Assembly (NCBI GenBank): GCA_947628105.1
Contig: CANQYN010000027.1
Location: 1 to 12,651, forward strand
DNA from: an uncultured Bacilli bacterium
GTDB taxonomy: Bacteria; Bacillota_I; Bacilli_A; RF39; UBA660
Length of the DNA: 12,651 nucleotides
Direction of reading: 5' to 3'
Made by a program: the position numbers and the translations under genes. A model generated the notes under the pieces. That model was not told the origin of the DNA. It saw only the letters and a program-made list of their open reading frames with translations, and did not search any database. This document shows, in pieces, positions 6,079-12,651 of this stretch (position 1 is the stretch's first letter; every line of letters starts with the position of its first letter).

Positions 6079-7173
6079 TTATCGAATAGGTGTAATGACA
6101 TCCACCATAGAACTTTGATTAATCGTACCTGGTTCACCTAAATAAGTCGCACTATCTAAAATAGATGAAATATTTTCTAAAATCGCATAATCGATGGCAA
6201 AATTAGGATTATAAGCGGTAAAGGCAAAAAGGTGGTTGGCATCTGCTTTCGAATACGCAACGAGAGCATATTTTGTTCCTGATTGTAATTCTACCGCATA
6301 ATATTTTCGATTACTTATATTTTTTTCTTCTGCTAAAGCGATATGATATCCTAATTTACGAAAACGTTCAATCGCTTTATTGGTATTAATTTCTTCATAT
6401 GATTTTTCTACAATCTGGATAGCCGCATACCACGTATTTTGACTATCACTAACATATAATTTATCTCCTGATACATAATAGATATAATCTTGGGGAATAT
6501 CTAATTGATATCCTTCAAAATTAATTCGATATAAATTTTGTTGAGCACCATTTGTCTTTTCAATTTCCGCTTCTGATTTTTTATTTTTAATATATTGATA
6601 TCCAAAAAAGATGGAAACGATAAGAAGGAAAATAATAATGATAATAGCGATAATAAGCCCAATATTAGAACGTTTAATCTCTTCAATTTCTTCTGGTTCT
6701 TCTATTTTTTCTTCTTTTTTTATTTCTTTTTCTTCCTTTTTCTCCTCTTTTTTTTCTTTTTCTGCTTTTTTTTCTTCTTTGGCAATCTCTTTTTTACTTT
6801 CCTTTTCTTCTTTTTTCTCTTCTTTTACAACTTCCTCTTTTTTAATTTCTTTTTCTTCCTTTTTTTCTTCTTTTGGTATTTTCACTTCTTCTTTTGGTTT
6901 TGTCTCTTTCAAATTAGAAACTACCTTAGGTATCTCAAGAAAATCCATATTGATACTAGCACGTTCTTCTTTTTTCTCTTCTTTTTTTTCTACTTTCGTT
7001 TCTTTTTTTTCTTCTTTCTTTTCTGGTTCTTCTTTTTTTGAAACAGAGCCTGGAATAGGAATTGCTTTCTTTTCTGGTTGAGAAGGAGTATTATCGAATC
7101 CTACTAAACTACCGCATTTTTTACAAAAAGCATCTTTTTCATTTAAAGGTGCGCCACACTTTTTACAATTCAT
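6079..7173 (-). CDS. Zinc-ribbon, Lys/Glu-rich, single-pass membrane protein
   Basis: A 364-residue protein of unknown function. Residues 3-21 form a zinc ribbon (C3-x2-C6 and C17-x2-C20). Residues 45-168 are almost entirely Lys and Glu, probably extended or coiled-coil. A hydrophobic helix lies at about 171-194 (NIGLIIAIIIIIFLLIVSIF). The C-terminal 160 residues (YQLDIPQDYIYYVSGDKLYV onwards) look like a compact soluble domain outside the membrane. Zinc ribbons at the N-terminus followed by a tail, helix and outer domain are common in Bacillota membrane proteins of unknown job. The ATG at 7173-7171 follows AAAGGAGGT. It is a single-gene unit with its own promoter (7209-7238) and terminator (6047-6078). 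The K/E-rich style recalls the S2 extension of the neighbouring gene. Confidence 0.85.
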   Translation of the reverse strand: MNCKKCGAPLNEKDAFCKKCGSLVGFDNTPSQPEKKAIPIPGSVSKKEEPEKKEEKKETKVEKKEEKKEERASINMDFLEIPKVVSNLKETKPKEEVKIPKEEKKEEKEIKKEEVVKEEKKEEKESKKEIAKEEKKAEKEKKEEKKEEKEIKKEEKIEEPEEIEEIKRSNIGLIIAIIIIIFLLIVSIFFGYQYIKNKKSEAEIEKTNGAQQNLYRINFEGYQLDIPQDYIYYVSGDKLYVSDSQNTWYAAIQIVEKSYEEINTNKAIERFRKLGYHIALAEEKNISNRKYYAVELQSGTKYALVAYSKADANHLFAFTAYNPNFAIDYAILENISSILDSATYLGEPGTINQSSMVDVITPIR

Positions 7174-7208
7174 AGCCTACCTCCTTTTGTATCATACTAT
7201 GTAAAAAT

Positions 7209-7238
7209 ATTATATCATGCTATTTTGAGTTTTTCCAA
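7209..7238 (-). promoter_or_regulatory. Promoter of the zinc-ribbon gene
   Basis: TTGGAA (7238-7233), an 18-base spacer and an extended -10 TGATATAAT (core 7214-7209) on the minus strand, about 35 bases before the gene start. It shows that the gene is not simply the third member of the rnfCD operon. Confidence 0.72.
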
Positions 7239-7268
7239 CAAAGGTTATCAACTCCCTTATTTTTTTCT

Positions 7269-7294
7269 AATTTTGCTGTCAAGTTGACAAAATT
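7269..7294 (-). terminator. Hairpin at the end of rnfD, possible weak terminator
   Basis: AATTTTG and CAAAATT flank an inner TCA/TGA pair and overlap the rnfD stop codon. The minus strand continues with TAGAAAAAAAT, not a T-run, so this is not a standard intrinsic terminator. Confidence 0.25.
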
Positions 7295-8366
7295 AATAAA
7301 TCGCCGTGATATAAGAAATCATCATTATGGCCATAGTAAACAAAGTGATTAAAGGAATCCCTATTTTTTTAATCGCAATTTTACTACTAGAACCAATTCG
7401 ATCAAAGAAAGGAACCAAAAAATTCATCAAAAGAACACTTGGTAAAACACCGCCAGAATATGGCGTTAAATAACGAAAAAAAACGGTTGCTAATCCTAAT
7501 GAAATAGCATAAAGAATCTGTCCAATACTAGTTACAGGACTAGAAATTGGATCACTTGCCATAAAAATAGCGCCAAAGAAAATTCCTCCACATAATATTT
7601 GAAATATTGGATACCAAATGCCAAAATGTTGACTTTTTCCTATCAAAAAAGTGACAAAAAATACTGTTCCAATATAAAAGATAGGAATTTTCCATTTAAT
7701 AACATGGGTTAAAATTAAATAAAGAAAAGAAAGAATACATAAAAATACACATGTTGTTCCTACTTTACTAGAAAGAATTCCCCAAAAGAAAGAAAGTAAA
7801 TTGCCATAAGGAGCAATTAAAGTTTCATAATTTCCTAAACTTTTTAAAGAAGAAAAAACGGGAAATATTTTATTTTGAATATCTAAATCTAACCCTTCTG
7901 TCGATTTCATCGTAAGAGAATAAAAGACAACGATAAACAAAAATCCTACATACGTGGGGTTAATTCGTCCACCTGTTATCATTTTTATTATCACAGCAGT
8001 AAAACAAGCGATAACTAATAAAAAAATAGGAGTTTGTATCGGTAAGATAAGGATTAATAAAATGCCTGAAAAAATACAATCGCTTTTTTTCAAAGTTTGT
8101 TTTAATTCATAGCCTTTTTGATGATAGATAACATATCGAAAAAGCCCCTCTCCAACATAACAAGAAAAAATGCTTATTATCAATAAGAAAAACGGAAACA
8201 ACATCTTTGAAAAAGAAATTGTTTTTGCCAAATAAGGAGCAATTCCATTTTGATATAAATAATAAAATATCAAAGGACAAAGAGAAAGAAGAAAATGACT
8301 CTTCATTTTATGAGTCGAATTCCAATGATTTAAAAAAGGCGCTTTTGTGACAGTAAATTTTCTCAT
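7293..8366 (-). CDS. rnfD: RnfD/NqrB-family membrane subunit
   Basis: An integral membrane protein of 357 residues with about nine or ten hydrophobic segments, of the RnfD/NqrB family, which carries electrons in the Rnf ferredoxin:NAD+ oxidoreductase. Support comes from GGRINPTYVG (132-141; family GG...NPAxxG), WKIPIFYIGTV (225-235), GGIFFGAIFMASDPISSPVT (260-279) and SGGVLPSVLLMN (304-315), all in the right order. The loop that normally carries the threonine bearing covalent FMN (an SGAT-like motif) reads SSLKSL here (172-177), so the attachment Thr seems to be missing. The ATG at 8366-8364 overlaps the rnfC stop by ATGA and has AAGGAGG upstream. rnfG, E, A and B do not follow; the next gene has its own promoter. 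Confidence 0.85.
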   Translation of the reverse strand: MRKFTVTKAPFLNHWNSTHKMKSHFLLSLCPLIFYYLYQNGIAPYLAKTISFSKMLFPFFLLIISIFSCYVGEGLFRYVIYHQKGYELKQTLKKSDCIFSGILLILILPIQTPIFLLVIACFTAVIIKMITGGRINPTYVGFLFIVVFYSLTMKSTEGLDLDIQNKIFPVFSSLKSLGNYETLIAPYGNLLSFFWGILSSKVGTTCVFLCILSFLYLILTHVIKWKIPIFYIGTVFFVTFLIGKSQHFGIWYPIFQILCGGIFFGAIFMASDPISSPVTSIGQILYAISLGLATVFFRYLTPYSGGVLPSVLLMNFLVPFFDRIGSSSKIAIKKIGIPLITLFTMAIMMISYITAIY

Positions 8367-9598
8367 TTTTCCTCCTTCTCTTTTGCCTGTTTTACCACTT
8401 CTCTTAGATTAATATTAGCGGGACATAAATAGGAACAAATGCCACATTCGATACAGCGAGAAGGATGTAATCTTTTTAAAGATTTTTTTTGTTTTTGATA
8501 TTCATAAATTAATACAGGACATAATTTAACAGGACAATTATTAACACATTTCCCACAATGAATACAAGTGCTTTCTTTTTCTTTAAGAGCGGGGAGAACT
8601 AAAATGCTATGACACGTAGCATCGATTATTAATTGATCATCTTGAATCGCATTTCCCATCATAGGACCTCCAGCAATTAAAGAAAATTCAAAAGGATTTC
8701 CAGTAAGTCCTACTTGATCTAAAATATCTTCTACTTTAGTTCCAATGCGAACAATATAGTTTTTCGGATACTTTATCCCCTCTCCCGAAAAAGTAACGAC
8801 TCTTTCATATAATGGTTTTTGATAACGAAGGGCTTCATAAATCGCATAAACAGTCGATATATTATGAACTAAAATTTCTTTTTCTAAAGGAGTCTTTTCA
8901 TAATCGACATGTTTGATATATCTCACTAAAGTCTTTTCCCATCCCAAAGGATACAAATTAGGAATATCAATTATTTTTATGTGAGAATAATTGATAGTCG
9001 AAGTAATTAATAATTCTCTTAATTTAAAACTTTTTTTCTTGACGACAATATAACTTGTTTCAATCGAAAAAAGTTTCATGATACAATCAATTGTTTTTAA
9101 AATTTCTTCTACATGATAAAGCGTTGTCATCTCATCACAAGTAACATATGGTTCACATTCTACTGCATTAATAATAAAATCATTGATATTGCCTTGGTAT
9201 TTTAAATAACTTAAAAATCCGTCCCCTCCTAAACCGACAATTCCATTTTCTATAAGAGAATCGATAAAACTTTCTTTGGTAAAACGATCAAAGTTTTCAT
9301 TGTCATATTCCCTTTTTTTGGCATCTTGAAAATCATTTTTTACCACTAAGTATTTTTTTCTTTGATTATTTTTATCTCTCATCATAACTGGTGATTCTAC
9401 TTTTCCACTAATACTAGAAAAAAGATATCTTCCACTTTTTGTCTGAACTACTTTTTCTCCTACAAACACTTTTTGACCAGGTTTGACTAATACTTTTCCT
9501 TGTTCCAAAGGAACGTATATCTTTTCTACATCTTCAAATCGTTCTAACGGGCTAGTAAGAGACATTTCTTTTTTTCCTTTTAGTTTTACACCAATCAC
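8363..9598 (-). CDS. rnfC: RnfC-family NADH-binding iron-sulfur subunit
   Basis: Peripheral subunit of the Rnf complex, thought to pass electrons between NAD(H) and the membrane subunits. The 411 residues show an N-terminal barrel-like part, a NuoF-like Rossmann segment (GIVGLGGDGFLSYLK, 119-133), INAVECEPYVTCDE (143-156), YPLGWEKTLV (216-225, where the family usually has YPQGGEKQL), the SLBB-like region around 267-300, LIAGGPMMG (307-315), and two 4Fe-4S motifs: C345/C348/C351/C355 and C382/C385/C388/C392, each followed by Pro. The start is GTG at 9598-9596 with AAGGTGAT upstream. A TATAAT at 9620-9615 lies very close to the gene but has a poor -35, so the promoter is uncertain. It is coupled to rnfD by a 4-base overlap. 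Confidence 0.9.
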   Translation of the reverse strand: MIGVKLKGKKEMSLTSPLERFEDVEKIYVPLEQGKVLVKPGQKVFVGEKVVQTKSGRYLFSSISGKVESPVMMRDKNNQRKKYLVVKNDFQDAKKREYDNENFDRFTKESFIDSLIENGIVGLGGDGFLSYLKYQGNINDFIINAVECEPYVTCDEMTTLYHVEEILKTIDCIMKLFSIETSYIVVKKKSFKLRELLITSTINYSHIKIIDIPNLYPLGWEKTLVRYIKHVDYEKTPLEKEILVHNISTVYAIYEALRYQKPLYERVVTFSGEGIKYPKNYIVRIGTKVEDILDQVGLTGNPFEFSLIAGGPMMGNAIQDDQLIIDATCHSILVLPALKEKESTCIHCGKCVNNCPVKLCPVLIYEYQKQKKSLKRLHPSRCIECGICSYLCPANINLREVVKQAKEKEEK

Positions 9599-9631
9599 AA
9601 TATCACCTTCTTACATTATACTATTTGAACG

Positions 9632-9655
9632 AAAAAAAAACTAGGAATTTCCTAA
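9632..9655 (-). terminator. Rho-independent terminator of rpsU-yqeY, inside the last codons
   Basis: The minus strand reads TTAGGA, AAT, TCCTAG and nine T residues. The 6-bp stem (one G-U pair) is made of the last sense codons of yqeY (Leu-Gly-Asn-Ser) and its TAG stop. Confidence 0.65.
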
Positions 9656-10084
9656 TTTTTCTTTTACCATTTTACTAACTTCACTCATATCTGCTTTTCC
9701 TTTTAGTTTTGGTGTTAAAAATCCCATTATTCGTCCCATATCTCTCGGACTGGTTGGTTGAATCGTAGAAAAAGCTTCTTCTACCATTTGTTTTACTTCT
9801 TCTTTTGATAATTGTTCTGGCATATATTCTTCTAAGATTTTAATTTCATCTTCCGTTGCTTTTATTAAGTCAGTACGATTTCCTTTTTCAAATTCAACGA
9901 TAGATTCTTTTCGTGTCTTTATCTGTTTGGCAATGATTCCAATCACTTCGTCATCTTTTAATTCTCTTTTTGCCTCTAACTCTTCCATTTGAATGGCTCC
10001 TTTTACCATTCGGATAACTGATAATTTTACCTTATTTTGGGCTTTCATCGCTGTTTTTAAATCTTCTATTATTTGATTACGCAT
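9641..10084 (-). CDS. yqeY: GatB/YqeY domain protein
   Basis: YqeY-like protein, 147 residues as usual, related to the C-terminal tRNA-binding tail domain of the amidotransferase GatB; its exact cellular role is not settled. Family features are the helical start LKTAMKAQNKVKLSVIRMVK, ELKDDEVIGIIAKQIKTRKES, ILEEYMPEQLSKEEV, and the C-terminal RDMGRIMGFLTPKLKGKADM signature. The ATG at 10084-10082 has GAAGGGTGAT upstream. It lies 22 bases after rpsU, the standard pairing in Bacillota, and shares its promoter. The terminator overlaps its stop codon. Confidence 0.94.
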   Translation of the reverse strand: MRNQIIEDLKTAMKAQNKVKLSVIRMVKGAIQMEELEAKRELKDDEVIGIIAKQIKTRKESIVEFEKGNRTDLIKATEDEIKILEEYMPEQLSKEEVKQMVEEAFSTIQPTSPRDMGRIMGFLTPKLKGKADMSEVSKMVKEKLGNS

Positions 10085-10106
10085 TTTATCACCCTTCTAA
10101 AAGATT

Positions 10107-10301
10107 TTAATATCTTTCCTTATTACGTTTTCTACAATTAATTGTATTTTCTTTTTTTTCAATTCTCTTTTTTGCCCCTGGTTTAATATATCCTTGTTGC
10201 CGTTCACGAATTTTTTTTGAGGAACCATCTTTTGCATTTCTTTGTTTTAATCTTCTTAAGGCACCATCGACATCACCACGTTTTACGATTTCTGTCGCCA
10301 C
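10107..10301 (-). CDS. rpsU: 30S ribosomal protein S21
   Basis: S21, a small very basic protein that joins the small subunit late and helps mRNA initiation. At 64 residues it is slightly longer than the usual 55-60. The central DGALRRLKQRNAKDG corresponds to the family's DALRRFKR motif, followed by KKIRERQQGYIKPGAKKR (family RREFYEKPSxKRK), then a basic tail to NCRKRNKERY. The sequence is fairly divergent. The start is GTG at 10301-10299 with AAAGGAGGG upstream. It is first gene of rpsU-yqeY with a very strong promoter at 10332-10360. Confidence 0.92.
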   Translation of the reverse strand: MATEIVKRGDVDGALRRLKQRNAKDGSSKKIRERQQGYIKPGAKKRIEKKENTINCRKRNKERY

Positions 10302-10331
10302 GATAATCCCTCCTTTCTAAATTCTTTAGTC

Positions 10332-10360
10332 ATTATATCATTTTTGATATCGTTTTTCAA
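10332..10360 (-). promoter_or_regulatory. Promoter of rpsU-yqeY
   Basis: TTGAAA (10360-10355), a 17-base spacer and TATAAT (10337-10332) with an extended TGA before the -10, on the minus strand. It lies just after the terminator of the bacteriocin operon and about 30 bases before rpsU. Confidence 0.88.
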
Positions 10361-10376
10361 GCATTTTCCTTTTTTC

Positions 10377-10400
10377 AAAAAAAAAAGAGCAAAAGCTCTT
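10377..10400 (-). terminator. Rho-independent terminator of the bacteriocin operon
   Basis: The minus strand reads AAGAGC, loop TTTT, GCTCTT and a long T-run (10386-10377). The stem begins at the stop codon of the last small ORF (10401-10399). It insulates the operon from rpsU. Confidence 0.88.
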
Positions 10401-10593
10401 AACAGAATGGAATATGATTAGAAATATAACGTGCCACTGTCCCGATATATCTTCCATAATTTAAAATAATTTCTAGAACGATGGCAATAATGGGTAAAAA
10501 TAGAAAAAGGAAGCAGATTCCTAATAAAATAAAAAGAGCTTTCTTTTTAACAGAAGTCGTTATTTTGAATCCGGCGAATGGCACTTCCCGCAC
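10399..10593 (-). CDS. Small membrane peptide related to the second bacteriocin peptide (possible third peptide or immunity protein)
   Basis: The reading from GTG at 10593-10591 gives 64 residues; GTG at 10584-10582 is an alternative, and the only ribosome-binding sequence is a weak AGGAAG. It overlaps the end of the second peptide gene by 47 bases in the +1 frame. It has no LSKEEL-type leader, yet residues 7-14 (AGFKITTS) resemble GGFKISSS at the cleavage site of peptide 2, and the C-terminus (VLE, then GRYIG, R, ISN, FC; 39-64) parallels VLE...GRSAG...R..IQN...FC of peptide 2. Between them lies an extra KKKALFILLGICFLFLFLP stretch, giving a clear membrane helix (about 19-46). It could be a diverged peptide that lost its leader, an immunity protein, or a product reached by frameshift. 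The terminator follows directly, so the ORF is within the operon. Confidence 0.5.
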   Translation of the reverse strand: MREVPFAGFKITTSVKKKALFILLGICFLFLFLPIIAIVLEIILNYGRYIGTVARYISNHIPFC

Positions 10594-10708
10594 TTCTTCC
10601 TAATTCTAAAACAACATTAATAACACGGACAACAGCGGTAATTAAACTAGAAGAGATTTTAAATCCCCCTTTTATTTCTAACAACTCTTCTTTTGATAAA
10701 ACTTTCAT
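10547..10708 (-). CDS. Double-glycine-leader bacteriocin-like peptide 2
   Basis: A 53-residue peptide. Residues 1-15 (MKVLSKEELLEIKGG) are a typical leader of the LSxxELxxIxGG type, cleaved after GG by C39-peptidase exporters. The predicted mature part has 38 residues, starts FKISSSLITAVVRV, carries a GxxxG motif (GRSAG, 37-41), an AIRRI cationic stretch and ends in FC. Net charge of the mature part is about +3. GxxxG motifs are known from class IIb two-peptide bacteriocins, where they hold the two helices together. The ATG at 10708-10706 overlaps the stop of peptide 1 as ATGA, indicating coupled and matched synthesis. Its 3' end overlaps the next small ORF. Function as an antimicrobial is inferred from leader, motif and exporter, not shown. 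Confidence 0.8.
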   Translation of the reverse strand: MKVLSKEELLEIKGGFKISSSLITAVVRVINVVLELGRSAGSAIRRIQNNDFC

Positions 10709-10848
10709 TCATTACATGGTAGAGGTCTTATAAAACCATCTACTAATCCTATCACAAAAGTAACAATTCCTACAATTGCCCCGACCGCTGACCAAGAAAT
10801 TCCACCTGCTTTAATTTCTAATAATTCCTCTTTTGATAAACTCTTCAT
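10705..10848 (-). CDS. Double-glycine-leader bacteriocin-like peptide 1
   Basis: A 47-residue peptide. The leader is MKSLSKEELLEIKAGG, nearly the same as in peptide 2 at both protein and DNA level. The predicted 31-residue mature part begins ISWSAVGAIVG, is strongly hydrophobic, contains GxxxG (GAIVG, 23-27), then VDGFIRPLPCNE, so a Cys stands three from the end. Its mature charge is about -1, complementing the cationic peptide 2, as expected for a two-peptide system (inference). The ATG at 10848-10846 follows GGAAGGG, and the stop of the exporter gene lies only 11 bases upstream. Leader plus adjacent C39 exporter make the bacteriocin-type call strong; a secreted signalling peptide is the main alternative. 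Confidence 0.82.
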   Translation of the reverse strand: MKSLSKEELLEIKAGGISWSAVGAIVGIVTFVIGLVDGFIRPLPCNE

Positions 10849-10859
10849 TCTATCCCTTC

Positions 10860-12651
10860 CTAAAAACGATTTGCATATTTTAAAATAGAGCCATTTTCTA
10901 ATTGTAAGTAAGCATCAAACAAATCTAGATTTTCTTGTCTATGAGAGACAAAAATAACGATTTTTTGATAAAACTCTCTTCTTATATTTTTGATAATTTT
11001 TCTTTCTAAATTAGCGTCAACTTGATTTAAAGCCTCATCGATAATTAAAATATCAAAATCATTTAATAACGCTCTTCCCAAAATAATTCTTTGTCTTTGC
11101 CCACCCGATAGATTAAAACCGTTTTCTAAAATTACTTGATTTTTTTCTTTCATAAATGAATCGATACAACAAATATGACATATTTTTTTCACTTGTTCAT
11201 CTGAAATATCTCGGTATAGTTTTAAATTTTCATATAGAGTATTTGTATATAACATTTCATTTTGAGAAACATAGGCAATCCGAGAAGAGATATCTCCGCT
11301 GTCATAATATTCTTTATCATTGATAAAAAGTTGATTTTTTCCTACCGGATAATAGCCTTTTAGTAATTTTAAAAGAGTTGATTTCCCACTTCCTGATGGT
11401 CCGGTAATCATTAAAAAATCTCCTCTTTTTAACGAAAAAGATATGTTTTTTAACGTAGCTGTTTTATCATCTAACGAATATGATAAATTTTGATATTCAA
11501 TTTTATGAATAAGTTTTGTTTCGGTTATTTGACTTTTTTCTTCTTCGGCCATAATTTCATCAATTCGCACAAAGGCATGTTTAGATTCTAATAATAATAT
11601 ATTTAATTGTACTATATTTTGAATTGGTGTTAAAAAATAAAAAACTAAAGAATAAAAGCTGAGAAGTTCACCAAGTGATAATTTTCCTATGATTACTAAA
11701 TTCGCTCCCACATATAAAATAAGTAAAATTCCTAAAGAATGGACTAATTCTTTTAATAAATGTTCTAAATGATATACTTTTTGAAAACGAGAAAAATGAG
11801 ATAAATATTTTTGATATTTAGTTCGCATTTGTCGAGAAAAATTTTCCATTAAATGTAATCCTTTTATATTTTCAATTCCGATAAAGGTTTCGATCATAAA
11901 AGAATTTAAGAATGAATTTTCTTGTTGTAAATATTCAATATCTGAATTTAAACGAGAACGAAATATCAGTAAAATAAGAATGTAGCAAACTAAAATAAGA
12001 CAAGATATAAAAAATAAAGTGGGACTTAAGAAAAAGAGAACAACCGCTGAAAAAAGAGTTAATAATAAATCGAGAGAAAGCGATAAAAATAATTTTTCTA
12101 TCATCTCTCTTACCTTACTTAAATCTTGAATTCGCGAAACGATTTCTCCCGTAGTTCTATTTTTAAAATATAAATAAGGAAATGATAAAATACGATGAAA
12201 AACATCCAATGTCAAATCTTGATCAAGATGATGATTAAAATAAATTAATAATTGATTCCGTACATAATCAGCCACTACTTTTAACAACGTAAGAATAAGA
12301 AAGACAATACCAATAAGAGAAAGAAGAGATTTGACATCTAATGATATTGCTTCTACAAGAAATTTAAAATAAAATGATAACAAAATAGATAATATAGTAA
12401 TGAAAATAGATAAAAAGAAAATTTTTAAAATAGTATTTTGATAGGTTTTTATTTTTTGTAATGTAAATTGCAAAAGAGTTTGATAATGATAATAAATGGG
12501 GATTTTTCTCATGGGATACATCGTAATTAAAACATTTTGAAATTGTGATTCAAATTCTTGAAAAGAAACTTTTTTTATCTTCGAACTAGGGTCTGCTATA
12601 AGAAGTTTCTGTTGTTTTTTTAATACTTTATATACTACTACATAATGATAT
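10860..12651 (-). CDS. Bacteriocin-processing peptidase/ABC exporter (C39-type, 5' end outside window)
   Basis: A peptidase-containing ABC transporter that removes double-glycine leaders and exports the peptides. The frame is open to the right edge. The first visible residues are YHYVVVYKV, 11 residues, then LLIADPS: the catalytic His and Asp of a C39 peptidase, with the Cys expected beyond the edge. Numbering from the Met at 12521-12519, the transmembrane domain covers about 30-310. The nucleotide-binding domain has Walker A GPSGSGKST (374-382), Q-loop Gln420, LSGGQ (471-475), Walker B ILIIDE (491-496) and H-loop His527, so it appears catalytically complete. The D-loop side reads ALNQVD instead of the common ATSALD. 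The gene ends TAG 11 bases before peptide 1, so the exporter is transcribed first and the peptides last. Confidence 0.93.
   Translation of the reverse strand, partial: YHYVVVYKVLKKQQKLLIADPSSKIKKVSFQEFESQFQNVLITMYPMRKIPIYYHYQTLLQFTLQKIKTYQNTILKIFFLSIFITILSILLSFYFKFLVEAISLDVKSLLSLIGIVFLILTLLKVVADYVRNQLLIYFNHHLDQDLTLDVFHRILSFPYLYFKNRTTGEIVSRIQDLSKVREMIEKLFLSLSLDLLLTLFSAVVLFFLSPTLFFISCLILVCYILILLIFRSRLNSDIEYLQQENSFLNSFMIETFIGIENIKGLHLMENFSRQMRTKYQKYLSHFSRFQKVYHLEHLLKELVHSLGILLILYVGANLVIIGKLSLGELLSFYSLVFYFLTPIQNIVQLNILLLESKHAFVRIDEIMAEEEKSQITETKLIHKIEYQNLSYSLDDKTATLKNISFSLKRGDFLMITGPSGSGKSTLLKLLKGYYPVGKNQLFINDKEYYDSGDISSRIAYVSQNEMLYTNTLYENLKLYRDISDEQVKKICHICCIDSFMKEKNQVILENGFNLSGGQRQRIILGRALLNDFDILIIDEALNQVDANLERKIIKNIRREFYQKIVIFVSHRQENLDLFDAYLQLENGSILKYANRF

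Noticed and set aside
6501..6686. Short minus-strand ORF inside the zinc-ribbon gene
   Set aside because: Out-of-frame reading of the membrane-helix region with no start signal or homology.
6595..7081. Plus-strand ORFs very rich in Phe or Ser
   Set aside because: They are the complement of the Lys/Glu codon runs in the zinc-ribbon gene and have no ribosome binding site or family features.
7283..7315. Plus-strand TTGACA with a TGATAT/TATAAG box about 17-19 bases on
   Set aside because: It would fire antisense into rnfD with no gene to serve; it probably reflects the inverted repeat at the rnfD end.
10705..10707. TGA read as Trp (Mollicutes code)
   Set aside because: TGA closes peptide 1 and rnfC exactly at ATGA overlaps with the next gene, and TGG is used for conserved Trp residues.

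Overview
The window is strongly AT-rich, and every gene I can support lies on the minus strand, so transcription runs from the right end towards base 1. Gene content (rpsB-tsf, frr, nusB-xseA, rpsU-yqeY), AGGAGG-type ribosome binding sites and AT-rich TTGAAA/TATAAT promoters point to a low-GC member of the Bacillota, possibly an uncultured Bacilli or Mollicutes-like lineage. TGG is used for Trp and TGA closes genes in 4-base ATGA overlaps, which argues for the standard bacterial code. I cannot place the organism more exactly.

Layout from right to left. (1) 12651-10377 is a class II-type bacteriocin operon: a peptidase/ABC exporter (5' end outside the window), two tiny genes for double-glycine-leader peptides (10705-10848 and 10547-10708, overlapping by ATGA), a third small membrane peptide related to the second (10399-10593), and a strong terminator. 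(2) 10360-9632 is rpsU-yqeY with its own promoter and a terminator folded from the last codons of yqeY. (3) 9598-7293 is rnfC-rnfD, translationally coupled, with no rnfG/E/A/B beside them. (4) 7238-6047 is a one-gene unit for a zinc-ribbon/K-E-rich/membrane protein. (5) 6035-3923 is the rpsB-tsf operon with a strong promoter, a 5' leader and a terminator; rpsB is interrupted near 5610-5622 and encodes a long C-terminal extension ending in a Rho_N/SAP-like module. (6) 3888-1393 holds two paralogous 363-residue membrane-anchored extracytoplasmic proteins, each with a nearly identical upstream region (terminator, tandem 11-mer, promoter, leader hairpin). They sit where pyrH is normally found. (7) 1379-744 is frr with its own promoter. 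(8) 720-1 is nusB overlapping the start of xseA, which runs off the left end.

Functionally this is a conserved translation/transcription backbone (S2, EF-Ts, RRF, S21, NusB) into which lineage-specific modules have been placed: a bacteriocin export operon, an orphan RnfCD pair, and a duplicated surface-protein cassette. The most interesting module is the bacteriocin operon, whose peptide genes are too short for routine gene calling. All three peptides carry a GxxxG motif and a Cys near the C-terminus, and the third overlaps the second in another frame and lacks a recognisable leader.
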